The position numbers and the translations under genes were made by a program. Shown here in pieces: positions 16,763-23,969 of a stretch of DNA of 64,000 nucleotides; positions within the stretch are counted from its first letter, which is position 1, and each line of letters begins with the position of its first letter. The notes beneath the pieces were generated by a model that was given only the letters and a program-made list of their open reading frames with translations, was not told where the DNA came from and ran no database searches. This DNA comes from Bacillota bacterium. Its GTDB lineage: Bacteria > Bacillota > Clostridia > Peptostreptococcales > Anaerovoracaceae. Where the stretch lies: assembly GCA_019420525.1 (NCBI GenBank), contig JAHZHA010000020.1, forward strand, positions 30,033-94,032. The letters are read 5' to 3'.

Positions 16763-18160
16763 TTAGTGTGTGAGGAAGAACATGAGCAGGAAGAGGATTC
16801 CGATAATCCACGTTCCGGCTGTAATTTCTTTCACTTTTCCGGTGAACAGTTTGATGATGATGTAAGAGATGAGACCGAAAGCGATACCGTAAGAAATGTT
16901 GTAAGTAAACGGCATCATGGCCAGTGTCAGAAACGCAGGAACTGCAATTTCCGGATCGGTCCATTCGATTTTCTTCACGCCATTGATCATGAGCACGCCT
17001 ACATAAATGAGAGCTGCCGCTGTGGCGCAGGAAGGAATGAGAATTGCGACCGGGCTCAGGAACATCGCGATGAAGAAGAGCACTGCTGTCGCGATGGAAG
17101 CGAGACCTGTTCTTCCGCCTTCGCCGACGCCGGCAGAAGATTCGACAAATGTGGTTACCGTAGAAGTACCGCAGATAGCGCCGCATGTTGTAGCTACAGC
17201 GTCTGCCAGCATGGCCTTTTCCATATTCGGGATTTCGCCTTCTTCTGTCAGAAGATTACCACGGGAACATGCACCGTAAAGCGTTCCGAGTGTGTCAAAC
17301 ATATCGACCAGGCAGAATGCCAGCGCTGTAGTGATGATGAGAACCGCGAGGGCTGCAGTGGAGTGATCCGCCAGATATCCGGAGAAGTCAAATCCTTCCG
17401 TGAATACTTTGCCGAAAGCCTGTGTACCGAAATCGGCGAAAGCTGCGAACGGATTAAAGCTCAGATTGTCGGCGAATCCGTCATAGAATCCCGGAACTGT
17501 GAAACCTAAGATATAGTAGAGAACAGCGCCGCCCAGGATACCCCAGATAACCGCACCTTTCATTTTGCGGGTGGACATGACAGCGATGGCCAGCAGCGCG
17601 AGGATCGTCACGATCAGCGGCATGATGCCCGCCCATGTTGCCGTTCCGTTGAAAATATTGAAAGATGCCAGTGCCGAAGCGGTGGATTCGCTGCCGACGA
17701 TGAGACCGGCATTCTGAAGCCCGATATAAGCGATGAAGAGACCGATACCTGCAGGGATCGCCATGCGGACGGAATCCGGGATCGCTTTGAAAATTTTCGT
17801 ACGGAGACCTGTAACGGTCAGAAGGATGAATATAATACCGTCGAGAAGCACGAGAACGAGTGCATTGGCGTAGGTGAGCCCGAAACCGAAGCATACGGTG
17901 TACACGAAGAATGCGTTCAGTCCCATGCCGGAAGCCTGCGCCAGCGGTAGATTGGCCAGAAGACCCATGATGACCGTACCGATGATAGCCGAGATAGCGG
18001 TGGCGATATAAATCGCGTTGTAGGAAACGACGCCAAGTTCGGCAAACATTCCGGAATTGACCATGAGAATATATGCCATGGCCATGAATGTGGTGAGACC
18101 GGCAATAATTTCGGTTCTCACCGTGGAGCCGCGCTCCGTGATCTTAAAAAACTTATCCAT
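16763..18160 (-). CDS. NCS2-family (AzgA/PbuG-like) purine permease
   Basis: A 465-residue polytopic membrane protein of the hypoxanthine/guanine/adenine permease branch. The N-terminus MDKFFKITERGSTVRTEIIAGLTTFMAMAYIL is typical. Further family segments are QASGMGLNAFFVYTVC (TM3), GFDFSGYLADHSTAALAVLIIT, FVESSAGVGEGGRTGLAS (a highly conserved motif of TM10) and a long C-terminal hydrophobic region. About 12 to 14 membrane segments are expected. AGGAGGT (complement of 18164-18170) precedes the start. It is divergent from a phosphoribosyltransferase gene, which fits purine salvage. No purine riboswitch was recognised in the 286-base gap. Confidence 0.93.
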   Translation of the reverse strand: MDKFFKITERGSTVRTEIIAGLTTFMAMAYILMVNSGMFAELGVVSYNAIYIATAISAIIGTVIMGLLANLPLAQASGMGLNAFFVYTVCFGFGLTYANALVLVLLDGIIFILLTVTGLRTKIFKAIPDSVRMAIPAGIGLFIAYIGLQNAGLIVGSESTASALASFNIFNGTATWAGIMPLIVTILALLAIAVMSTRKMKGAVIWGILGGAVLYYILGFTVPGFYDGFADNLSFNPFAAFADFGTQAFGKVFTEGFDFSGYLADHSTAALAVLIITTALAFCLVDMFDTLGTLYGACSRGNLLTEEGEIPNMEKAMLADAVATTCGAICGTSTVTTFVESSAGVGEGGRTGLASIATAVLFFIAMFLSPVAILIPSCATAAALIYVGVLMINGVKKIEWTDPEIAVPAFLTLAMMPFTYNISYGIAFGLISYIIIKLFTGKVKEITAGTWIIGILFLLMFFLTH

Positions 18161-18215
18161 AAAAACCTCCTGAAACGTTTTGAGGGATAAAAAAGTAAAA
18201 TAAAATTACATAAAT

Positions 18216-18244
18216 ATTCTATATTTGACGCTTAAGTTTGACAA
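18216..18244 (-). promoter_or_regulatory. Putative promoter of the purine permease
   Basis: On the minus strand, TTGTCA (complement of 18239-18244), a 17-base spacer and TAGAAT (complement of 18216-18221). Confidence 0.6.
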
Positions 18245-18348
18245 GAATAAACTTTACGCATTTTTTATATCTCCGACTTCCCGGTGAGAATCCGATTTGC
18301 GGAGAATGACGCGGGAAGCTCCTGTCGAAGAGCGGATGGCCGCCAGCC

Positions 18349-18377
18349 TTGCAAAAAAGCAGGATTTTCAATATAAT
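18349..18377 (+). promoter_or_regulatory. Promoter of the phosphoribosyltransferase gene
   Basis: TTGCAA (18349-18354), a 17-base spacer and a consensus TATAAT (18372-18377); the start codon follows about 70 bases later behind AAGGAG. Confidence 0.75.
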
Positions 18378-18446
18378 GTTATGAGATACAGATGATTTCT
18401 GATAATATGATCGGCCATGGCAAGATAATTTAAGGAGTAGATAAAA

Positions 18447-19004
18447 ATGGACTATAAAATGACGATTGCAGGTCTTGAGCGTTCTCTTCCTCTCTGCAGA
18501 GTATCCGATGACCTTTATATCGGAGCATTTGTCATTTTCGGGGACCCGGAACTGACGACCGCCTGCGCCCGAGAGCTTCTGGAGAGAGCGCCGGAGTACG
18601 ATTATATGCTGACAGCGGAGGCAAAGGGAATTCCTCTCATTCATGAGATGGCGCGCCTCGCGGGAAATCAGAAATATTTTCTCGCCAGAAAAAAGTCAAA
18701 GCTCTATATGCGCGACGTCTTCGAAGTCAGCGTGGATTCTATCACGACAGAAGGTTCCCAGAAGCTGTATCTCGACGGAAATGACGCGGAACTGATGAAG
18801 GGCAGCAGGATTCTTCTGGTGGACGATGTGATTTCCACGGGTGAGTCCATGACAGCTCTGGAAAAACTGGTGGAGGCTGCCGGAGGTATCGTATGTGGAC
18901 GCATGACGATTCTGGCGGAAGGAGATGCTCAGAAGAGGGATGATGTCATTTATCTGGAGCCCCTTCCTGTATTTCACCCGGACGGCACACCGAAACAGGA
19001 TTGA
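18447..19004 (+). CDS. Phosphoribosyltransferase family protein (adenine PRT-like)
   Basis: A 185-residue type I phosphoribosyltransferase. The PRPP-binding loop RILLVDDVISTGESMTAL (residues 128-145) is intact. An upstream segment YMLTAEAKGIPLIHEMAR resembles the flexible-loop side of adenine/xanthine PRTs, and KSKLYMRDVFEVSVDSITT the substrate region. It is divergent from standard Apt, so the exact base is not certain. Its position opposite a purine permease supports a purine salvage role. A consensus-like promoter and AAGGAG (18433-18438) precede it. Confidence 0.8.
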   Translation: MDYKMTIAGLERSLPLCRVSDDLYIGAFVIFGDPELTTACARELLERAPEYDYMLTAEAKGIPLIHEMARLAGNQKYFLARKKSKLYMRDVFEVSVDSITTEGSQKLYLDGNDAELMKGSRILLVDDVISTGESMTALEKLVEAAGGIVCGRMTILAEGDAQKRDDVIYLEPLPVFHPDGTPKQD

Positions 19005-19084
19005 TATGACAGAAATGGGAAGCAGAGAATCTGTTTTCACAGTCTTAAAAAAAGGGGCCTAACGAGGAAAAGGAGAAAAATAAT

Positions 19085-19297
19085 ATGAATGAAAAAAAGC
19101 AGTATGTCTGCCCGAAGTGCGGGAATCAACAGTATGAATCGGATCAGTTTCAGGCTACGGGAGGCAATTTTGCAAAGATTTTCGATATTCAGAATAAGAA
19201 ATTCATTACAGTAAGCTGCACCCGGTGCGGCTATACGGAACTGTATAAAGCCAATACAGGAGACGGATGGAATATTCTGGACTTTCTTATGGGATAA
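19085..19297 (+). CDS. Zinc-ribbon nucleic acid-binding protein (DUF2082-type)
   Basis: A 70-residue protein with two CxxC pairs, CPKCG at residues 9-13 and CTRCGYTE near 40-47, expected to bind one zinc ion. The spacer QFQATGGNFAKIFDIQNKKF is highly typical of this small family. The function is unknown; zinc ribbon proteins of this size often bind nucleic acid. A GAGGAAAAGGAG region lies just upstream of the ATG. Confidence 0.85.
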   Translation: MNEKKQYVCPKCGNQQYESDQFQATGGNFAKIFDIQNKKFITVSCTRCGYTELYKANTGDGWNILDFLMG

Positions 19298-19406
19298 CCC
19301 GACAGATTTTCCGTTTCAGAAGCCGGAGGGAGTCGAAAGAAGAGAAAATTTTCGGAACACCTGCAGTTATATATACTGATATGAGTACAGGACGGGATGA
19401 ATAGCT

Positions 19407-19841
19407 ATGAAGATTTCTACGAAAGGACGGTACGCGCTGCGCATGCTTCTCGATCTGGCGCAGCATATGGAACAGGGATATGTGCCTCTGAAGGATATCG
19501 CAGAGCGGCAGAATCTGTCAAAAAAATATCTGGAACAGATCGTTCCTGTGCTGAATAAATCTGAAATGCTTCAGACGAACAGAGGTTTTCAGGGCGGCTA
19601 CCGGCTGGCGAAAGCGCCGGATGAGTATACCGTGGGAGAGATCCTGAGGCTTACAGAGGGAAATCTCGCTCCGGTGGCATGTCTGGCGGATGACCCCAAT
19701 CAGTGTCTGCGAAGAGAAGAATGCATCACTCTTCCGGTCTGGGAAGGACTGTACCGGGCCATCGCGGAATATCTCGACAGTATTACGCTGCAGGATATTC
19801 TGGAAGGCCAGGAATCCGGACTGACGGAAGAGAATGTGTGA
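19407..19841 (+). CDS. Rrf2/IscR family transcriptional regulator
   Basis: A 144-residue winged-helix regulator. The HTH region spans residues 1-60 (KISTKGRYALRMLLDLA and LKDIAERQNLSKKYLEQIV). Three cysteines, C92, C100 and C106, lie where IscR-type members bind an iron-sulfur cluster (IscR uses C92, C98, C104), so it probably senses cluster status, redox or iron. It is followed by hydE, and two perfect palindromes lie between the two genes, suggesting that it controls its neighbour. Weak ribosome site (no AGGAGG within 12 bases). Confidence 0.9.
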   Translation: MKISTKGRYALRMLLDLAQHMEQGYVPLKDIAERQNLSKKYLEQIVPVLNKSEMLQTNRGFQGGYRLAKAPDEYTVGEILRLTEGNLAPVACLADDPNQCLRREECITLPVWEGLYRAIAEYLDSITLQDILEGQESGLTEENV

Positions 19842-19922
19842 AAGAACGCGGATGCTGCTGCGTTATGGCGCATGTCCTGAAACGAAAAACGGATCGGAAA
19901 AAACGGAATCAGAGGTCCGGTA

Positions 19923-19940
19923 TCTGTCATGCATGACAGA
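19923..19940. promoter_or_regulatory. 18 bp perfect palindrome upstream of hydE
   Basis: TCTGTCATGCATGACAGA is identical to its reverse complement. It lies in the gap between the Rrf2 regulator and hydE and has the size of a dimer operator. No T tract follows. Confidence 0.5.
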
Positions 19941-19950
19941 CAAAAGAACG

Positions 19951-19978
19951 ACTGCCGCTGTCCCGGGACAGCGGCAGT
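19951..19978. repeat. 28 bp perfect palindrome upstream of hydE
   Basis: The segment 19951-19978 is a perfect palindrome centred on CCCGGG (arms ACTGCCGCTGTCCC). As RNA it would form a very stable hairpin with a minimal loop; there is no T run, so it is more likely an operator or an mRNA-stabilising or weakly terminating structure. It ends 26 bases before the hydE start. Confidence 0.55.
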
Positions 19979-20003
19979 TGCTGAATATGAGGAGTGTGTG
20001 CGG

Positions 20004-21227
20004 ATGAAAAAAGAAGAGAGAACCGAGGAAAAGCGGGTGTTCATTTTATCGGAGGACAGCGGGGAGCGCGGAAGAGATGCCGGACGGGAAAAGGCGGTGC
20101 ATGAAGTTATCCGGCGCCTGCGGGAGGAGAGGGATCTGCCGGACGGGCAGCTGAGCCTTCTCATCGAATCCCCGGAAGCCGGTCCGGTTCTGGCGGAAGC
20201 GGCAGACCAGGTCCGCAGGGAGATTTACGGCACGGATGTATATATACGGGGACTCATCGAATTTACGAATTACTGCAGAAATAACTGCTACTACTGCGGG
20301 ATACGGGCATCTGACACGAAGACAGTCCGTTACCGCCTCAGCCGGGAACAAATCATGCAGTGCTGTGAGGAAGGATATCAGCTGGGATTCCGAACTTTCG
20401 TGCTTCAGGGCGGAGAAGATCCCTATTTCAACGACGAACGGATCTGCAGCATCGTGTCGGAAATAAAGAGCCGCTTTCCCGACTGTGCAGTGACTCTTTC
20501 CATCGGGGAAAAGTCACGGGAGAGTTATCAGGCGTATTTCGATGCGGGAGCAGACCGTTATCTGCTGCGCCACGAGACGGCGGACGAGTGCCATTACGGA
20601 AAACTTCATCCGTCGGAGATGAGCCTCATGGAGAGAAAGCGGTGCCTGTACGATCTGAAAGAGATCGGCTATCAGGTAGGTTCCGGATTTATGGTGGGAA
20701 CGCCGTATCAGAGCGCGGAGACGCTTGTGCGCGATCTGCGCTTTCTTCAGGAACTTCAGCCGGATATGATAGGCATCGGACCGTATATCGAGCATATGGA
20801 CACTCCCATGGGTGTGAGATACAGAGAAGAGCTGGAGGCGGCCGGAAAAACGGCTGAGGATTCCGGCGGAAAAGCGGCAGATGCAGAGGAGGATTACAGG
20901 GCGCTGACGCCTGAGGAACGGATGGAAAAAACGCTCCGCCTTGTATCGATTCTGCGCCTCATGTTCCCTTACGCCCTGCTGCCGTCTACGACGGCGCTGG
21001 GCACCATTCATCCGGAGGGCCGGGAAATGGGGCTGAAAGCCGGTGCAAACGTGGTCATGCCGAATCTGTCTCCTTCCGAGACACGGGAACTCTACGCTCT
21101 GTATGAAAACAAGATCTGTACAGGAGAAGAGGCGGCTCAGAGCCGGAATCTGCTGGAACAGCGCGTTCTGAGCGCAGGATACCGGATCGTGACGGCAGTG
21201 GGACACGCGAAAAAGGAGCATGCGTAA
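20004..21227 (+). CDS. hydE: [FeFe]-hydrogenase H-cluster maturase HydE (radical SAM)
   Basis: A radical SAM enzyme of 407 residues that participates with HydF and HydG in building the diiron subsite. The SAM cluster motif is FTNYCRNNCYYCGIR (CX3CX2C), preceded by the family signature VYIRGLIEF. Other HydE features are FRTFVLQGGEDPYF, LLRHETADECHYGKLHP, VGSGFMVGTPYQSAETLV and LLPSTTALGTIHPEGREMGL. A short charged insertion is present near residues 270-300 (EELEAAGKTAEDSGGKAADAEED). GAGGAG lies 9 bases before the ATG. hydF and hydG are not in the window; a hydrogenase-like sensor lies 2.7 kb downstream. Confidence 0.93.
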   Translation: MKKEERTEEKRVFILSEDSGERGRDAGREKAVHEVIRRLREERDLPDGQLSLLIESPEAGPVLAEAADQVRREIYGTDVYIRGLIEFTNYCRNNCYYCGIRASDTKTVRYRLSREQIMQCCEEGYQLGFRTFVLQGGEDPYFNDERICSIVSEIKSRFPDCAVTLSIGEKSRESYQAYFDAGADRYLLRHETADECHYGKLHPSEMSLMERKRCLYDLKEIGYQVGSGFMVGTPYQSAETLVRDLRFLQELQPDMIGIGPYIEHMDTPMGVRYREELEAAGKTAEDSGGKAADAEEDYRALTPEERMEKTLRLVSILRLMFPYALLPSTTALGTIHPEGREMGLKAGANVVMPNLSPSETRELYALYENKICTGEEAAQSRNLLEQRVLSAGYRIVTAVGHAKKEHA

Positions 21228-21228
21228 A

Positions 21229-22305
21229 ATGGAAAAAAAGAAAGTCATGGCGGCCATGAGCGGAGGCGTGGATTCCAGCGCGGCGGCGTACCTCCTGTGT
21301 AGGCAGGGGTACGAATGCTGCGGAATTACGATGAAACTGTTTCAGAACGAGACACTTCATCTTCCGGACGAACATGCATGCTGCTCGGAAAAAGATGTGG
21401 AAGATGCGGCTGAGGTAGCCCAGTCTCTGGGAATGCCGTTTTACGTGTACGATTTTTCTCCCCTGTTTCAGAAAAATGTGGTGGACCGCTTTGTATCGGC
21501 CTACGAGCGCGGAGAGACGCCGAATCCGTGCATCGACTGCAACCGCTATATGAAATTCGGGATTCTCTACGAGCGCGCGGCGGAAATGGGATACGATCTG
21601 GTTGCCACCGGTCACTATGCGAGAATTTCTTATGACGAGGCGAGAGGACGCTATCTCCTGAAAAAAGCTCTCGATCCCCGGAAAGACCAGAGTTACGTGC
21701 TTTACAGCATGACGCAGGAACAGTTGTCCCGCACGATTTTTCCCCTGGGCGGGATGACGAAAGCGGAAGTGCGGGCGCTGGCGGAAAAATGCGGCTTCGG
21801 CAATGCGGACAAGCCGGAAAGCCAGGATATCTGCTTCATTCCTGACGGCTCTTATGCAGAGTTTATAGAAAATTATACCGGAAAAAACTATCCGCCTGGT
21901 GATTTTATCCGCAGAGACGGAAGCGTTCTCGGGCGGCACAGAGGGATTATCCGCTATACCGTTGGCCAGAGAAAAGGACTGGGACTGGCTCTGAAAAAGC
22001 CGGGATACGTCTGCGGCATCGATCCGGAGAATAATGCGGTAATCATCGGAGATAATGAAGATCTTTTCACGAGAAAGTTCCGGGTAAGAGATCTGAATCT
22101 CATCTCCTGCAGCCGGATCAGCGGCGGAATGCGCCTGAAAGTGAAAGTACGCTACCGCCAGCCGGAGCAGTGGGCTGTCGTAACGCAGACAGGACCTGAT
22201 ACTGTGGAGGTGGAATTTGACGAGCCTCAGCGGGCTATCACGAAAGGGCAGTCTGCTGTTTTTTATGACGGAGATATCGTGGTAGGCGGAGGTGTCATAT
22301 GCTGA
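21229..22305 (+). CDS. mnmA: tRNA-specific 2-thiouridylase MnmA
   Basis: MnmA thiolates U34 of tRNAs for Lys, Glu and Gln. The protein has 358 residues. It has the PP-loop SGGVDSS (11-17), catalytic Cys104 in NPCIDCNRYMKF and Cys202 in SQDICFIPDG, plus GHYARI and the C-terminal beta-barrel (IRYTVGQRKGLG, and later RYRQPEQWAVV). I prefer the ATG at 21229, 10 bases after AAGGAG; an in-frame ATG at 21220 is only one base from that site and overlaps the end of hydE. It is close behind hydE, so the two may be co-transcribed. Confidence 0.95.
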   Translation: MEKKKVMAAMSGGVDSSAAAYLLCRQGYECCGITMKLFQNETLHLPDEHACCSEKDVEDAAEVAQSLGMPFYVYDFSPLFQKNVVDRFVSAYERGETPNPCIDCNRYMKFGILYERAAEMGYDLVATGHYARISYDEARGRYLLKKALDPRKDQSYVLYSMTQEQLSRTIFPLGGMTKAEVRALAEKCGFGNADKPESQDICFIPDGSYAEFIENYTGKNYPPGDFIRRDGSVLGRHRGIIRYTVGQRKGLGLALKKPGYVCGIDPENNAVIIGDNEDLFTRKFRVRDLNLISCSRISGGMRLKVKVRYRQPEQWAVVTQTGPDTVEVEFDEPQRAITKGQSAVFYDGDIVVGGGVIC

Positions 22306-22387
22306 TACACCGGCACAGGAAGAAGCCGGAAAAGACGGAGATATACGTATCATTTCGTCTGAAAAAGGAAATTGAGAAGGAAATACA

Positions 22388-22432
22388 AAAGCGCCGCCCG
22401 ACTGCCGGCAGATGGCAGTCAGGCGGCGCTTT
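22388..22432. terminator. Bidirectional terminator between mnmA and tRNA-Arg
   Basis: A long stem (22388-22406 with 22414-22432, one mismatch) with a 7-base loop; the minus strand continues TTTTG, the plus strand TTTCTG. Confidence 0.85.
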
Positions 22433-22442
22433 CTGATGAGAA

Positions 22443-22518
22443 TGGTGCTCGCGAAGGGATTCGAACCCCCGACGCACGGTTTAGGAAACCGACGCTCTAT
22501 CCACTGAGCTACGCAAGC
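22443..22518 (-). tRNA. tRNA-Arg (anticodon CCU)
   Basis: On the minus strand a complete cloverleaf of 76 bases. The acceptor GCTTGCG (from 22518) pairs with CGCGAGC with one G-U, the D-arm is GCTC-AGTGGATA-GAGC, the anticodon loop TTCCTAA gives CCU (arginine AGG codons), and the T-arm is GGGGG-TTCGAAT-CCCTT. Discriminator A and an encoded CCA end (complement of 22443-22445) complete it. The outer anticodon stem pair (27-43) is a U-U mismatch. Confidence 0.93.
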
Positions 22519-22526
22519 ACGTGCTG

Positions 22527-22560
22527 AGAGCGGGAATAGCGGAACCGCTTTTCCCGCTCT
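22527..22560. repeat. 34 bp near-perfect inverted repeat beside tRNA-Arg
   Basis: Arms of 16 bases (AGAGCGGGAATAGCGG against the complement of CCGCTTTTCCCGCTCT) match at 15 positions around a two-base centre. It lies 8 bases from the tRNA 5' end, in the direction of its promoter, and could be a processing signal or the terminator of an upstream minus-strand transcript. Confidence 0.6.
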
Positions 22561-22695
22561 GATATGATACCATAAATGGAGTCTGCGGACAACAGAGGAA
22601 ACTTCAAAAGTTCGCATCTTTCCGCAGAAGCAGACTGGACTGAAACGATGTGTACAGGCAGAATTCCGCTGTTTGTGAGCCCTCCGGTTCACCTG

Positions 22696-23388
22696 TCAGC
22701 CGGACTGAGAGCCGTCGGCTTCCGGAAGCTGAATGCCGCTGATGACATTTTCTCCGAAAAAGAGAAGATCGTTCGATTCTAGAAAATTCACGACGACGGA
22801 CGACTGGAGAGTATCCGTCAGAGGCTTGTACGATACGGTAGCCGCGGCAAAGATGAGAACCGCCATCAGCAGATAGATGAGCACGGCACCTTTTACGATG
22901 CCGAAGAGCATGCCGAGAATGCCGTCGACAGTACCGACGATTTTCACTCTGCGGATGCGGCCTGCCAGGCGTTCTATAAAGTGAATGAGAAATTTGACCA
23001 CGAAAACCACGATGAAAAAGGATATCACGCTGATGATGGTTTCCGCCAGCTGTTCCGCCACAGGCTGAGCCAGTTGCTCAAACTGATCGCTGGCAGAGCC
23101 GGCGATGGCGTTTGCCAGACTCGACGGAAGATCCGAAGGCACATTTCCGGAAAGGCCGGCGGCTTCCGGAAACAGAGATTTCATGTGCTTCATGGCAAAA
23201 TCGTACACCAGCTGCTTTGCGGGCGTGTTTTCCGAGATATAATCCGCCAGAGCGGGTGAGTACAGAAATGCGAAAAAAAGTGAAAACAGCCAGCCGAACG
23301 CACTGGCAAGAGACCGGACAAATCCTCTCTTTTCACCGAAGATAATGCATAAAATCAAAATAACTGCAGCTGCAAAATCAAGATACAT
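22696..23388 (-). CDS. CvpA family membrane protein
   Basis: A 230-residue protein of the CvpA/DUF family with four hydrophobic segments: LDFAAAVILILCIIFGEKRGFVRS, AFGWLFSLFFAFLY, TIISVISFFIVVFVVKFLIHFIERL and GTVDGILGMLFGIVKGAVLIYLLMAVLIFA. The GxxDxxxGxxxGxxKG pattern is the family signature. The family was named from colicin V production in Escherichia coli but is widespread, with roles suggested in envelope homeostasis. A soluble insertion (about 55-110) is Ser/Ala rich. GGGAG precedes the ATG on the minus strand. Confidence 0.88.
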   Translation of the reverse strand: MYLDFAAAVILILCIIFGEKRGFVRSLASAFGWLFSLFFAFLYSPALADYISENTPAKQLVYDFAMKHMKSLFPEAAGLSGNVPSDLPSSLANAIAGSASDQFEQLAQPVAEQLAETIISVISFFIVVFVVKFLIHFIERLAGRIRRVKIVGTVDGILGMLFGIVKGAVLIYLLMAVLIFAAATVSYKPLTDTLQSSVVVNFLESNDLLFFGENVISGIQLPEADGSQSG

Positions 23389-23482
23389 ATTATTCTCCCG
23401 TTCCCTTTTTTCAATAAAACTGTTATAACCTGTGATCTGCTGCTCGCACAGCGAAGTATACGATTAATTATACACCCTGCGC

Positions 23483-23511
23483 TTGAAAGGCTATAGTGAA
23501 AATTGTAAAAT
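23483..23511 (+). promoter_or_regulatory. Putative promoter of the hydrogenase sensor operon
   Basis: TTGAAA (23483-23488), a 17-base spacer and TAAAAT (23506-23511), about 115 bases before the [2Fe-2S] protein gene. Confidence 0.6.
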
Positions 23512-23626
23512 TGTTATAGGCAAACGAATAATTTACGGAAACTGCGTTGTGAGTGCGGATGATGCAGATATCCTGACCACTGCATGAAGTTGTTTTGAAA
23601 GATCTGCCATGAAATGAGGAGGTTTT

Positions 23627-23869
23627 ATGAAAACGATCACAGTCTGTGTGGGAAGCGCCTGTCATATGAAAGGGTCGCACCGTGTTATCGACAAATTTGA
23701 CGAGTTGATAGAGAAATACGGTATGAAAGATGAGGTGGAACTGAAAGCTTCTTTCTGTATGGATCAGTGCACGGGAAATATCGGAGCACGGATCGACGAC
23801 TGCCAGATTTACGATCTGACGCGGGACAATGTGGAAGAAGTGTTTCTCCGTGAGATTCTGGGAAAATAA
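23627..23869 (+). CDS. Small thioredoxin-like [2Fe-2S] protein (NuoE-like)
   Basis: An 80-residue protein resembling the ferredoxin part of NuoE/HydC. It has cysteines at C7 and C12 (CVGSAC) and at CMDQC (about 44-48), the four-ligand pattern of thioredoxin-like [2Fe-2S] proteins. It lacks the N-terminal helical bundle of full NuoE. AGGAGG stands 5-10 bases before the ATG. It is the first gene of a unit with a hydrogenase-like sensor and a phosphatase, so it probably passes electrons to or from that sensor. Confidence 0.85.
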   Translation: MKTITVCVGSACHMKGSHRVIDKFDELIEKYGMKDEVELKASFCMDQCTGNIGARIDDCQIYDLTRDNVEEVFLREILGK

Positions 23870-23969
23870 AATTCTCCGATGATCGGGCGACGCTGGACGG
23901 AGATTCGTTCCGGCGGAGCTGTACAGGAAATTCAGGAGCGGGGACGATGTGTCCGGAAGGTGTTGAGAT

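Noticed and set aside
18161..18446. Purine riboswitch between permease and phosphoribosyltransferase
   Set aside because: The characteristic conserved loops of the aptamer could not be found on either strand.
21055..22692. Long minus-strand open frame opposite hydE, mnmA and the tRNA
   Set aside because: It covers two well recognised plus-strand genes and a tRNA, has no family features and no ribosome site; it is a codon-bias shadow.
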